Positions 44,880 through 57,531 are shown, numbered from the stretch's first letter. The stretch is 64,000 nt of DNA from Adiantum capillus-veneris (GCA_014529385.2 CM043944.1:89845384-89909383); one strand, 5' to 3'. The notes: generated by a model from the letters alone, not told the origin. Program-made: numbers and translations.

Positions 44880-46110
44880 CCTATTTCAAAAGAAGAAGAA
44901 AATTTGAAGGAAGAGATCGCAAAAAGCAGCACAGTCAGACCCAGTTCAAAGACCAGCATAGGGGTTGGTGATGACCCCGTATATATGAATGACACTGAAG
45001 AGGATTGTGATTCAGGTGAAACCTTGGACACCAAAAGGACCACTAGGAAAGAAACCAACAAGGAAGATCGTCATGAGCCACAATGGCCAGGATCCAAGAA
45101 GAAGATAGGGACTTACCCAAACCCTATAGAGGAGATTGAGCGAGTCAAGCAATTAAGGAGTTTGGTAGAAGATACCCAAAGGGATCTAGAGCCAACACCT
45201 AGGCAGATCCAGATTACAGACACCGTGTTCCCTACGCAACAACAACCTCACCAAGTCCATAGACCCTTAGCCATACCTAGTGTCATCCAAGAAGAAAGTG
45301 ACTTAAAGTCATGGGAAAGTGGGCGTACTCACTTCTTGCTAGAAAGAATGTTTACAGAGGGACTACCTGACCCTATCAAAGAAATGGAGATCCCATCTTC
45401 CCCGTATCAAGGTACTGAAGCCCAAAAGGTGTCGTTAAATATTGCTAAATTGATGGATTTCATGGCTTCAAAGGTTAAAACCACCATCTTGTCCAAACTA
45501 TATAGAGACCCTGAGCTATTTTTAGCTCTTGGAGCTTTCCTCAATGGAGAAGTGAAGGTTGGGTTACCACAATTTGCACAGGTGGATGGAGTTAGGGAGA
45601 TGCCAATAGAGGAGGAACACTTAGATCCACAACCCAACCTAGATGAGAACATTGTTGTAGAAATACATGTTAACAAGTTGGGACAATAATTTGAGGGTGA
45701 TGAATCCAATGCAACCATACCAATCACTACCAAGGGATTAACTGAGAAGGAAATCCTTGATGGTGGCGCTGGGGTTAGCATTGTGACTAAAAATTACTGG
45801 GAAACTATGGGAAGACCTCACCTTGTGACCACAACAATAGTAGTAAACATGGACAATGGGTCTATTGTTAAACCTATTGGGATGCTAGAAGATCTCAAGA
45901 TCAAGGTTTTTGGACATAAAATAAGAATTACCTTCATTGTTATGGATTTCTCCAAGCACACTATGGCATCTGAGATGATCTTAGGACGTCATTTCATGAG
46001 GGAAGCAAAAATGGTGCATGACTCGACTAAAAACCATGTCTACTTGTAGTTCCAAGATTCTGTCATTCGAGTAGATCTTGTAACTGGTCGAGCGCATCCT
46101 CTAGGAAACA
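44880..46110 (+). pseudogene. Gypsy gag tail and retropepsin, sister copy
   Basis: Open from 44835 to 45689 (EEIAKSSTVRPSSKTSIGVG, EIERVKQLRSLVEDTQRDLE, LNIAKLMDFMASKVKTTILS, MPIEEEHLDPQPNLDENIVV), a stop at 45687-45689, then EILDGGAGVSIVTKNYWETM (catalytic Asp at 45759), GMLEDLKIKVFGHKIRITFI and EMILGRHFMREAKMVHD, the LGRxF second motif that is degraded in the complete copy. Only one stop interrupts the protease, making this the better-preserved copy of that domain. Confidence 0.8.
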
Positions 46111-46179
46111 AGTTTATAATTGATCATAGATCTGACACCACAGTTCACTTGGCCCCATTGTAGTATTGTTACACGTATA

Positions 46180-46940
46180 AAGCGGACACTGATGTTGGGG
46201 AAGATTCTCCTTATATGGATGTACTACCTGGGATGACTGAGTCGAACAATGTGGATTGGGTCCACGTAGCAGCAACCATAAACACTTGGGGAAATAGGGG
46301 GATGACCTGGGTAACACCTGCGGGGAATGAATTCCCACCACTCGTACCCTTAAATAAGCTAGAAGCAATGCATATAGCTTCGACAAGACTCATCCTAATA
46401 TAACAAAGAAAACATACAAGTGAGTCCCTAAAGCTTCTTTAGCGACCATAGCTAGTGCTAAAAAATAGAAGCCTTGTAAGAAACATACCGCTCGCTCCAA
46501 GAAAAGTAAGAAAATGTTGTGATGGATTCCTAAAAAACTATTGGAAGCCCAAGGCTACTATCAAGGAAATGATCAAAATTGTGTGCCAAAACGTAGATTG
46601 TGTTCTTACCTATCACCTGACCCATGTGAGCCCAATCCTGTAGCTCCAGAATATATTGACGATTGTGGAAAGAAAAAAATCACAGAATGCTACACACCCG
46701 CTCCAGAGCTAGTTTGGGTTTGCAAGAAGAACGATTTGTTCCACCTAGCTCAGGAAGAGGGGAGTCTCATGAAGCTTCTAGCTCCTCATGTAATGCATCC
46801 ATAGAGGTAAAAGCTTCTCCATAGCCTCCACCTACAATAGTGGACGTCCATGAAGCTACAAAGGAATCCACACCTCCCAATGTTCAAGAATCACCTGATG
46901 AACCACTTCAAGTTCGATCCTGGGAGAGTACCTTATCACC
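46180..46940 (+). pseudogene. Unknown ORF downstream of protease, sister copy
   Basis: MDVLPGMTESNNVDWVHVAA, NTWGNRGMTWVTPAGNEFPP, then after a frameshift and stop RRLCSYLSPDPCEPNPVAPE and ELVWVCKKNDLFHLAQEEGS LMKLLAPHV. Same order as 28779-29640. Frame preserved across many substitutions between copies in the first 60 codons. Confidence 0.6.
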
Positions 46941-48692
46941 CTAGCAAGTCGACAAGGCACCTAAGGTAATAGAAAACTACTATCAAAAATCCTCACCTAT
47001 TACCAACTAGAACAATTGGTTTCAAAGGGTGACAAGCACATTTCAAACAGTATGATCTACCCAAGGAAGGGGGGAGTGTTTGCTAACATCCATCATTCAC
47101 TTGCTTCCCTCTCAACCTTCTTTCGTTGACCTCTCACATCACCAATCTTAGGGAATGTATATATAAATCCTTATACTCACAAAAAAGAAAAATAATAAAG
47201 AGCAAGAGCAATTAGCAAACGAGTATGCACAATAAAAGTCAAAACCCAGACCTACACATTCACATCCAGTACACTGAAACAGAAACCTATGTCATTAAAC
47301 ACCTTTGATCCTCATCACTCGAGTGATGGAGGGTAGGTATGATTAGTATAATAGGAGTGTTTCTCTTTTAGAGTTTAGTGATTATCAAAGTTCTTTCTTC
47401 CCACTGATGTGCCTCCTAGAGGTATTCTTTATGTTTATTTGTGTGTATAGGAACGTGTTGCTGTTGTTAGGATTTGGACCTTCATGGGATCTTTCTCTCG
47501 TTCACTCTTCAAATGAAGCACGATTATCAACACAAACAGGTGTTTCTTGTCCATTAGCATTGCCCCTTATCTTTTTTGCATCCATGTTTGTCTGCTTTAA
47601 TTGTAATTGGTAGCATAATATTCAACGCATTTGCTTAATATCAAACATTAAATTCAATGTAATTTTTTTGTCATAAGCACTTGTCTAGGTTTAAAAATCA
47701 AGTAGTCCAACTAAGCTAGTTTGACCAAGCTAGGCGCTAGAGATCTTCTCTTAATACCATGGGGAATGCCTTTCTAATAATAATCAATGGTTACTTAGAT
47801 TCTTAATCCGATTTAAGCAGCATTGTGTGAAATGTACTAGGGCTTTCTAGTGGGCTTAGTCCCTATTGACCTTTAGCTTAAGTATTATAAAGGGAGTTTA
47901 CTAATGTGATGAGCATGAGGAGGGTAACAGTGTTATATGACCCTCCAAAGTTACAAAATTAAAATGCTAAAAACGAACAAAAAAATAAAAACAAAAAAAA
48001 CAAAGTTCCACAATGTAAAATCTTAAGCTGGAAGAGAAATCTCAGCTTGATTTGGTACTTCACTGACATGTATCGCCTATGGTACTAGAGCCCTAGAGGT
48101 TCCCAGTGTGAGCGCTTTTCCTTGAAAAGCAAAAAATCCAAGACATCCAAAATAAGCACATACATCAAAATTGAATCACTGTGAAAAGACTTTGGGGGTT
48201 CAAAGAGAAGGAAATAAATCAGGCGATGATTTCATGAGCAGTTCCTTTCATCGTAGCTTAACTACAAGGTCTTGCAGGTATAACCTCTAGTCAGCCTTAA
48301 GACATGAAATACTTGGCTCTTGCGATTAAACAACTTAATTGACAAGAGAAACTTGAGAAGCTTGTCCATGGTATTAATAGTCAATTTTTAGTGCCTTTTG
48401 ATCGTTAAATTAGCGACCCCATACTTGTTTAATTTTTTATCTTTACAACTATTTATGTGTTTGATTATATTGAAATTTAATGTTTATTGCTGACAAATGG
48501 TTTAAAATTCTGTTACCAATAAAATTGTTTGTTTACAACTGCATATGCTTTTTAATTGCATATAAGAATGCAATTACTGTGCCAATTTTGTTTGATTTTG
48601 CAGTGAAGAAGGCTAAGGACACTCATCTCAAAGGCTCTTCCACCTCAACGAACGAGCTTCAACTCAATAGCTTTCGAGGACGGAATCTACAT
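46941..48692 (+). other. 3' untranslated region, sister copy
   Basis: Non-coding, aligns with 29.6-31.26 kb by eye throughout. Confidence 0.6.
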
Positions 48693-48706
48693 CAAGAAGG
48701 GGTGCA

Positions 48707-49004
48707 TGTTAACCCTCATGCACATTCCTATCACCTACGATAGACACCGTATTATTTATTTGGTAGAGTTAGGTATCGGGCTTGTCGGTCCAATAGGAAT
48801 GGTTAAGAGTGATCTCCGATAAGAGGTGCACTCTCAAACTGAAACCTATAATGTTTGGGTAAGATTGTTGGCTAAGTGTGGGCGCCCAAATGTGAACGGA
48901 CAAGCCCATATAAAAGTCAATCTAAACCTAAAAAATCTCATTCTCTCATTTGTACAATGCAAAAAGAGTGCTCTTGCTCCATCTCCTTCTCCGTCTCCCT
49001 TGTG

Positions 49005-49046
<42 letters not shown>

Positions 49047-49088
49047 TGAGAGAGAGAGAGAGAGTGTGTGTGTGTGTGTGTGTGCGTG

Positions 49089-49130
<42 letters not shown>

Positions 49131-49343
49131 TGTGTGTGTGTGTGTGTGAACGAGCATTGTGGTGGCACGACGACGGCGAGGCGGTTCAGCGTGGCGTAGC
49201 GATGTCTCCCTCTTCTTTGCGTGGCGAGGAATCCTCCACGACAGCAAGCATAGAGCGGTGAGTGACACACCATCGTCATCTTTGAGCTTACTAGTTTAGG
49301 CTAGTTACAAATCCCTTGCATTGGCAAGTGCAACAAACGCACA
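48707..49343 (+). mobile_element. 3' LTR, sister copy
   Basis: TGTTAACCCTCATGC...AACGCACA. TATAAAAG at 48909-48916. The microsatellite core (49010-49148) is a TG-GA-TG-GA-TG mosaic, unlike either LTR of the complete copy. The polypurine tract AAGAAGGGGTGCA lies at 48694-48706. Confidence 0.9.
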
Positions 49344-50939
49344 CAATTGAATAACCCTTGTATATGATTATATGGTAATAACATGTAATACACTATATGT
49401 CAGTATCATGTATAAATGTCAGCTGTAGTCTTAACTTTATCTACTTGTTTTATTAATGTATACATAAGGTTTTGTTATTTACACTTTGGTTGGGTTAGCA
49501 CCATACAATGGGCCTAGACCTGCTATAAACTTTTTTTACTTGACCCACCTAATCCAAAGGGATGGGTTTGGGCCACGTCTCCTAATATGGTCAAGCACAT
49601 AAACATATAGTTCTATTTCTTAGAATTGCAGATTCTCTTTGACTCTGACAAAGTATACTTAATCGGATGGCTGTTTTAGGGATGTGTTGCGTATATAATT
49701 TAGTCCTATTGGCACCACTTTTACCAAAATGGTACCTCTTTTCACACGATAAATGCCTCTTTGGACACTTTATATTATTTGGGTATCTTTGTGACTAAAT
49801 TGTTCATATTTGGTTGGGGGTAGAGTTCCACATGGTGAGCCCTACCTCCCGCCATGTGGATCCTCTCCTCAGGGATGGGGGTGGGCCACACGTGTGCATA
49901 CACACACACACACACACATTTAAACATGACAGTGTGTTTTTATCCTTAGTAGATGAGAGATTTTTGTCTCATTTCATATTCTCCTCAGGGATAGGAGAGG
50001 GCCACACACACACACTCACACACACGCACATACACACGTGCACACACACACACTCATTGAGACATTGAAACTTCGCTACTTTAAACTAAGGTGCTCCAAA
50101 AATATACAATATCTTTACTAGCCCATAACCATCATGAGAAAAACATTATGTACAAAGCAGATAATAACAATGACACCATTCGGTAGATTGTAAGCCTCTA
50201 GCTATAGTTTGTCTCGAAATGAGACTCAAAATGTGTTATCATGAATTTTTTGGTTTTAGGCATGTGCTGGCTTCGAACTACTACTTCACACGGGCAACAT
50301 ACCCATAGAAAAATGTATTTAATGGTCTATATGCTCAGGTTCGGACCTTAGACATTCTTAGTCAATATTTTTACCACATTCTATTTTATCTCTCCTTTAG
50401 TGAGATGTTGCTAACCCACCCTCTTGCATATACGCACTTATCTTGATAAGAGATCGAATGATTTGACACCTCGATTTTTTGTCTTACTTTAAAATTTGGA
50501 GGGCATATTGCTTGACCACTGACTATGGATTGCATGTTGAGAATACGATTGATGTGTCATATCGAGTGTATCATACCCTGATGTACACAAAGTTCACATC
50601 TTGAGATAACTATTCTAAAAGTGGTTATCTAATGATAACGAAAAAACTTTGCCACTTGGATGCTTGCAAAGCACCTCCTAAAATCCCATTGGAGTGAACA
50701 CATGCTTAGACACTAGTCATACAATTTTTACTTATCACGTTGAATCTTTTCATGTTGACTCAAGGGAGTAAGTTTTTGTGGTTTATATGGTTCATTTTTT
50801 ATGCACTTTGTGTAGCCTGAGCATTTGCGTGGTTTATTTTTAAAGTATCTTGAGAAAGATCACACCTTCCCTCTTAATTTGGATCACATGCAAGGACAGG
50901 TTGTACACAGCCTGTTTTGTGACGATAAGGTGTCCCGCC

Positions 50940-50940
<1 letters not shown>
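49344..50940. other. Intergenic with CA repeats
   Basis: No gene recognised. Two diverged copies of a segment (ctcctcagggat(g/a)gg...gggccacac, starting 49865 and 49981) each lead into CA-rich tracts (49890-49918 and 50003-50053). Confidence 0.5.

Positions 50941-50973
<33 letters not shown>
50941..50973. repeat. 33-bp poly-C run
   Basis: 33 consecutive C followed by AACACACACACAC. The length could be a sequencing or assembly estimate. Confidence 0.85.
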
Positions 50974-50975
<2 letters not shown>

Positions 50976-51725
50976 CACACACACACAAATAGAATTGGCC
51001 ATGACTTGGTTGAAACTTAGTATTCGTTATGGTGTTCACATGCATTTGCTCACACCCTTACACATTCACATAACGCAGGCAAGCCAGTCTTCAAACTTGT
51101 TATCACGTGTATCAAACCCCCACCCCCCTCCTCCACACACATAATCATATGCAACCATGAAGCCACGGTGATACTTCTCCATGGTTCCCCATCTTCTTGA
51201 TCTCTTCTAAAGCTCGAGGGGATACATCAAACCAGTAGCATGTCGTAAACATTGACTGTGTCATAATAACTAATGTCTTATTTTCCTAAATGATTTTTTC
51301 ATGTGAAACTGACCATTTAATATGGGGAGTACCAGGGGAGAAAAAGCTAGAATATTGGTTAAGTTGGCAGACCGGCCACAGTAGGGATCCAAAGGAGAAA
51401 AAATAGGGATCCAAATGGGAGGGTCATCTGCAAAAGAGCAATGTGCAAAATGGACTTCAAAGACCCTAAGGTTCAGCCCATTAAGACTTCCAAAATGCTA
51501 AGGTTCCAAAATCCAAAGCTTAAGTTCCATGGTCAAAATCTAGGAAAGATTGGATGCATGTGGGAAGACTCAAAAGTCTTCCCACATCCCTATCTTGGAA
51601 GGGGCGGGCCCTTTTATTAGGGGATGAGAGAGAAACACACACACACACTCTAGCAGGCTCCCTTTACACAAAGGGAATAGGGGACACATGTCAACTCCCT
51701 AGCCCAGTTTCCCCCAAGGTGCATT
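50974..51725. other. Intergenic, no gene recognised
   Basis: No motif recognised on either strand. Confidence 0.4.
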
Positions 51726-51733
51726 CAAATCCT

Positions 51734-52036
51734 ATTGGATGGCCATAGAGGTGGACCAATGAGAATTAGGCTAGAGTACATTTAGTTTAATTCATTGTAA
51801 GACACTTTTGATAAAAGAACCAATAGAAATTAAGCTCTCTAGAAGACTATTGGACAGTCTCCCAAGGGGTCCAATGAGCATTCAGCAGCCCAATGGCTTG
51901 CCTGATTCCTATTGGCCAAAAGACTAAGGGCTCCAATGAGAGTTTAATTGCATTATTTAATTACCTAAAGCTCTCACAAAGGGGAAAGGTGACACATGTC
52001 ACAAGGCTATCACTTATGCTTCTTAATTATCATTGG
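51734..52036. promoter_or_regulatory. Cluster of nine CCAAT/ATTGG motifs
   Basis: CCAAT or its complement at 51734, 51756, 51820, 51849, 51871, 51890, 51911, 51933 and 52032 (first base). About 0.6 would be expected by chance in 303 bp. Several sit in a shared context (CCAATGAGA(A/G)TT). It could be an NF-Y-type promoter/enhancer remnant or a decayed internal repeat; no gene start was found next to it. Confidence 0.45.
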
Positions 52037-53580
52037 CTAGGCTCAAGTGTTAACAAACCCTATCTGTTGTTATCCATGTCCTACTTTAAACCCTTTTTGC
52101 TTATACCTACCATCCATGAAGAGTTAAATACACCAAGTAACCATTCTCAAAGAAAATGTTGTGAGGCTGTTATAGTGAGAGCTAGAGGCCATTACACCTC
52201 TTAATCAAAAAAAGTGTTTCTTATTTTTTAAAATTTTCATTTTACGTAAGCCATCACACCTTCTAATCCAAGCGGTATCTTTATAATAGGTTTGTAAAAG
52301 TAAGTACTTACCCAATTTTTTTTAAAACAAAAAGTACATATTTATTGGATTAAGTTCTAATCAGAAGGCCATCACCCCTTTTGATCCAAGTGTTTTACCT
52401 ATTTTTATCCCATGAAGCCTTTTTGTCAAACCACTTTAAGGCTTTAAGATGTTCATGTTTTCAGTGAAATCTAGGGTCAAAAAATGGTTTAATCACTTCT
52501 GAGCCAAAAACTCTATGGTTACTCCCTTCTTAGTCAATAAATGGTTTACTCACTATCTATGCAATACAACTAATTGATTTTAAGACATATAGTTTAGGAG
52601 TTACAAATGTTAAATCATTCATATTCAATATCATCAGTACAAGCTAGGTAGTAGAAGGTAATATCACCCAGGCATTTAGGCGAGTTATGAACCAACAATC
52701 ATCAAAGTACGTGCCATTGGTAAGCTAGATTTGAGATGAAACTCTCCCTAAAAGGGCTAAAGTGAACAGTTTAGCATGTCTAGCATCAAGACATTACTAA
52801 GTAGGAAATCCTAGCGACCCCACAGGTTCCTTAAGCAATATTAGGAAAACTTTATAAGAGTGGGATATCATCAAGAGATGATTGATAAAATCCCATAATA
52901 TTATGAAACCCTGTAGTAAATAACAAGGGTTGATTGATAAAATCTACATTCTTTTATTATGCATGCTCAACTTAAATCATCAAGTTGGACCCTGCAGCAA
53001 ATAATCACTAAAAATTTTTGCTAATCCAAACCAAATAAAAAAGCTAATAACTCAAAATATTATAGAAATTGGTCCATAGATCGCCAACCTTGTCGAATGA
53101 AAAAAGTGAATCTATGAGCAGTACAGATCACTGATATTACATTGATAAATGGACATAGGAAAGGATCACATTTTGATCATATCAATCCTAGTCACCAAAG
53201 ATTTTGAACAAAACCTCGTTTACCACAGCTAGCTAATAATGGGCAGTCAACATAGATTATAAAACCCCTTTTTTGTAGATTTGTAATCATCATAGTGCTA
53301 TTTTTCTCATGCTCATAAAGTATCAATAGATCATCATTGGCAAGAACCCAAACCCACGTAGTTTAAGGTAATACTTTATTATTAACAAATCGGAAATAAC
53401 TCGGCAAAGCACAGCTTCAATCAGAATAAAGCAATGGTTTACATGTATCTCAAACAAAAATATTGTATCAACCCTAGATGTGTTATTTTGTTCAACCATC
53501 TCCAAAATTTGAAGGTTTAGGAGAGGATACCACTTTACCCAACAGTAGTTGTGCAAAATCGGTGTAGTTTAAAAAAAATT
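52037..53580. other. Intergenic, degenerate repeats
   Basis: No gene recognised. The phrase GCCATCACACCTTCTAATCCAA recurs in diverged form at about 52186, 52251 and 52368, and GTTGTTATCCATGTCC at 52066 is also found at 56268 and 56688, hinting that this stretch shares ancestry with 56-57 kb. Confidence 0.35.
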
Positions 53581-53606
53581 ATACTCAACTAACTTTCCCA
53601 GACATA

Positions 53607-53662
53607 CACGATGCACATCAAGGCTAAGTGAGCAATGAGAGAATCCCTCACCTATTTATATA
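53607..53662 (-). promoter_or_regulatory. TATA-bearing block, copy 1
   Basis: Minus strand TATATAAATAGGTGAGGGATT...CTCACTTAGCCTT. It matches a block at 58127-58177 over about 50 bases. The TATAAATAGG element is a good plant TATA box. The two blocks bracket the ORF at 54.1-55.7 kb. Confidence 0.5.
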
Positions 53663-54115
53663 CACAGGTTGCAAGGGGCATTCCATTCAGCTTGCATTGA
53701 TCAATGCGGCCTTCAATAATACCAAATTGGCTCATAGTCTAAGCCAACAAGTGGCAAACCATCGAGGTTAATTCACAACAATATAGCCAGGCTCTTCATT
53801 GAATGTAATAGAGATGACATAGAGAATACCTACAATTTTAGGCGCGTACACCACAGGTAGGTGAGCAGAAGGGCTCAGGAGGAGGGAGCATTAAGGTATG
53901 CACAACGTTCCATTCAATGGTACATAGGGGAAGAAGAAAGCCACGAGTCAAGCACAATGAGCAGAGAGCACGAAGGTCGTAATACTCAAGAAGGGAAATG
54001 AAGGCATAGTACTGTGCTCAAAAAAAATGGGTGACGGGGTAAATTACCCATTTACCTAAGACTACATAAGAGGGAGGTCCCTCCTAGGTTAGGTCATGCC
54101 CATTTATATCGATAA

Positions 54116-55680
54116 TTAAATTTCAAGAAGGTTCCTGGTTGGTGTGTTTCTGCCTCTTCCTCTAGTGTAGCTACGAGATTTCCCTCGATTAGAAGACGAG
54201 CTAGGTGTCAGAAAAGAAGTAAAAGAGTTGGGGGTAGCCAGAGGATTGGTTATTTTTAAAGAAGGGGAATCATCTTCATTAATACATGGTTTGAGTAAGC
54301 TAGTGATAATCTTTACATCTTTGTAATTGGCATAAGTGGTCATATAGATCCCAGGTTCATCAGATTTTAGTTCCTTCAGAATATCTAGCTTTAGTCCACG
54401 AAAGATGTTAAAACAAATCTGAGTGATTACTGTCTGTTTTGCTTGGCCACCTAACCAAGTGCAAATAAGGGAGAGATGAAAGTCCACTGGTTTCTCCAGG
54501 AAGAGTAGTTCTAGATGGCTGAGAATAAACCATCTGTCATGATCGAACCACATGACGCTAGATTGGCATGAAGCTTTGGGGTCAAGAAACTTGCAGGCAC
54601 ATTTAACATAGGGCCAAAAAACATTCCAAATGGATTCTGTGTAGAAGTCAGGGTTGCTTTTGGCAAAGTCCATGTTTCCCTTTGTTCAGATGTAGTTCTG
54701 TACTAGAAGGGCATTCGGATTGATCGATGAGGTTGAGGTTGAAGGGGGCATTTATGAGTTCCCCTTTGTCAAGGAACTGTCCACCTTTCAAAATTTTGAG
54801 TCTGCAATATTCAATGGTAGGGGCAAGGAGGCTAGCAAGGTAAACCCAAGTTTCACTTAGAATAGGTGCTAAAAAAGCTTTGTTCGGTAAGACCCAGAGC
54901 TGATGGTCCACCCCAAAGGATTCAATTTCAATTTGCCTAACAAGTAGGAAAGGAAAGACTTTAGAGGATTTTTGTACCATTTCTAAGAGGTTATAGTTAT
55001 TGAGTGAGATTGCTCTGAAAATCTTTAATGGCTTCCAGAGTAGCACTATCCCTACAAAAGATGACACCTATTTGCAAGATAGTTGGGGTAGCTGGGGTAC
55101 TTATAAAGGTAGGATTGAAGCCGCATAGTTTCTTCAAAAATTTGGATAGATCAGCCCCAGAGGACGAGAATGAGGCAAGCTCTTGCTGATATCGTAAAGA
55201 GAGTATAGGAATCTGTGTTGTGTATTGGGAAATCAAATTAACACCTTCTTTTGAATCCTTATTCAAGGTAGCCAGCATTTTGACCCAATCATTAAAGGAT
55301 AACATGTGTAAGATAGACATCTTTTTGTCTGAGGTAAGATCCAAGTCATAACTTAGTTGAGAAGCATCCAGGCTACTAATACATCTGAGGACAAGAGATG
55401 TAACCACCGAGAGGGGTTCAAAGGATAATTCCAAACCTTGTGAGAGAGCAAGGGTCTGCAATATACACAAAAGTTAATGAGGATATGACTACTTAGTGCA
55501 ATAAGTAATACATCATTTAGCCTTTCTTGGTAAAAAAGGTCGGGTTCTAGCTGCTAAGGCTTTTTTAGGAGTATGGTCTTTTTGGTAAAACTCAATCTGC
55601 TCTAGAGTCCTCGTATGATTCTCCGGGTTGTGTTTTACTTTCATGCGGGCTGTCATTTTAAAGTGTTTGTGATCCTGAAA
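54116..55680 (-). pseudogene. Unrecognised gag- or nucleocapsid-like ORF with RG-rich tail
   Basis: Minus strand. A first block HFKMTARMKVKHNPENHTRT (55500-55657) is preceded by a T-rich tttcag and followed by a 56-bp stretch beginning GT and ending ttgcag (about 55458-55515). Then TLALSQGLELSFEPLSVVTS to 54997, and two frameshifts (near 55000 and 54650) lead to WVYLASLLAPTIEYCRLKIL, SIWNVFWPYVKCACKFLDPK, FHLSLICTWLGGQAKQTVIT and the tail SSSSNRGKSRSYTRGRGRN. Total about 450-500 residues. Helix-rich body plus RG/Ser-rich end suggests an RNA-binding capsid-type protein. Candidates: ORF1 of the Penelope-like element nearby, a gag, or an endogenous viral nucleocapsid. None is proven. Confidence 0.5.
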
Positions 55681-56070
55681 GGAAATATATAAACATAGAA
55701 TTATTCATGTGGATTGGGCCTGCAATCCTTAAACCGACAAAGTCAGAGACTGTGATAGCCATGAGCACAAGATCAAAAACATAGTCTATGAGGGGCCACC
55801 TAACACCAATCAACCGGTTAAGGGTTCATAGACTGTGGGTCCTACTTAGAACTATGCTTCAAAACTATTCTCTAAAGCCAGTGTCGCGAATTTCCCATAA
55901 AATGGAAAAACCTTATGTTTATGACGTTTGTCTAGCGGTTTTACCATAAATAATAAGACACAATTGAAATTTTTATATTCAAAAGACAGCTAGCTTGAGA
56001 GAGAAGGAATGATAAGTACAAAAATAACTTAGTCTCAGAATCATCTTTGTACAATATTTATATGAACGAA
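55681..56070. other. Non-coding, possible intron
   Basis: No coding pattern. It lies between the tttcag acceptor-like site and the duplicated segment to the right. Confidence 0.4.
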
Positions 56071-56916
56071 GTTTCATTCCAGTATACAAATACCAGAAGA
56101 CTTCCCTTGTCAAAAGTGTCTGTGTAATCATGTAAGGACAAATGCTTAAAGCCAAAAAAAACTTCCAAAGATAAGATATAATCCTTACCACCATTCATCC
56201 AAACAAGAGAACAGATATGTTAGCCTTGAATGTGTTTTACAGGTATTAAGTGGACTATACCAGTTGTTATCCATGTCCATCTGTACCAAGTTATTTTAAA
56301 AAACCTTCAAGCCTTAGTCCAAAGTATTTATTTTATTCACTGAAAGTGTAAGGTTTTTTTAGAAGGTCATACTACCTTTAGAACTAGCTCCATTGATTGA
56401 AGCTTCATATTCACTTTGCTGTAAAGTAAATTCAATATAAATGATATTTCTTTTAAGAATAATCAACAAGTTTTTTAGTATTTACAAATAAAGTTTCATT
56501 CCAGTATACAAATACCAGAAGACTTCCCTTGTCAAAAGTGTCTGTGTAATCATGTAAGGACAAATGCTTAAAGCCAAAAAAACTTCCAAAGATAAGATAG
56601 AATCCTTACCAGCATCCATCCAAACAAGACAACAGATATGTTAGCCTTGAATGTGTTTTACAGGTATTAAGTGGACTATACCAGTTGTTATCCATGTCCA
56701 TCTTTAACAAGTTTTTTTAAAAAAACCTTCAAGCCTTAGTCCAAAGTATTTATTTTATCACCGAAAGTGTAAGGTTTTCTTAGAAGGTCATACTACCTTT
56801 AGAACTAGCTCCATTGATTGAAGCTTCATATTCACTTTGCTATAAAGTAAAAGCAATATAAATGATATTTCTTTTAAGAATAATCAACAAGTTTTTTAGT
56901 ATTTACAAATGAAGTT
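56071..56916. repeat. 422-bp tandem duplication
   Basis: Copies begin at 56071 and 56493 (gtttcattccagtatac...). They are nearly identical apart from scattered substitutions and small indels. Each copy holds a minus-strand GGATG(A/C)...TGGTAAGGATT that looks like an exon end with a GTAAGG splice donor (near 56185 and 56610). Confidence 0.92.
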
Positions 56917-57407
56917 AAACCCTAATTAGCATTCTATGACCTTTTCCTTCCTCAAATGTTACTTACCTTCATTCTCCGATGAGTAAGCCAATTAGCAGAG
57001 ATCTTTAGATATAAACACGATGTATAGCTACACCAAGCATATAAAATTAGGTGTGTGTTTTCTATGTGCTTTTTTTAAAGAAAATACTTCTTTGTTTATA
57101 GGACTACTGAAAACATATAGCATAAAAAAAAACCACCAAGTCTAGCGGTAGAACGCATCTGGTGAGGTTTTAATACAGAACGCTCCCCTGATTGAACTTT
57201 TATCAGAAGTCAATTACATAAATGGGAAATGCCCCCGCTTTTCCACAGTAATTAATGCGCTAAGAGAGCAACTGGTATTTTTGCCAAGTCCAAAAAAGAC
57301 CAGTCAACAATAAGGTATAGTTAGTATGCCACAAGCCAATTGGCTAACCCCCAATCCATGTACAATGCTGCACCACAGTAAGCAGTAGCAGTCATTCAGC
57401 CCTTCCT
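56917..57407. other. Non-coding
   Basis: No gene or clear repeat recognised. Confidence 0.4.
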
Positions 57408-57531
57408 ATAAAGACTTAGCCAACCCATATGATGGATTATATCTGTTTTAAACAGATATAATCCATCATATCTGTTTTAAACACATAAAGACTTAGCCAA
57501 CCCATATGATGGATTATATCTGTTTTAAACA
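57408..57531. repeat. 45-bp palindrome within 47-bp direct repeats
   Basis: The segment at 57408-57454 recurs at 57485-57531 (47 bp, period 77). Starting inside the first copy, 57427-57471 is a perfect inverted repeat with 22-bp arms and a 1-base centre (ATATGATGGATTATATCTG...). The arrangement suggests a templated inversion plus duplication, or a foldback element. Confidence 0.93.

Larger units (their letters stand above)
44880..49343 (+). mobile_element. 5'-truncated sister copy of the non-autonomous gypsy element
   Basis: Homologous to 27507-31918 of the complete element: Lys-rich gag tail, retropepsin, unknown ORF, 3' untranslated region, polypurine tract and LTR. Gag and 5' LTR are missing; the left break is at about 44880. 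Like the complete copy, it has no RT or integrase between protease and 3' LTR. Confidence 0.9.
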
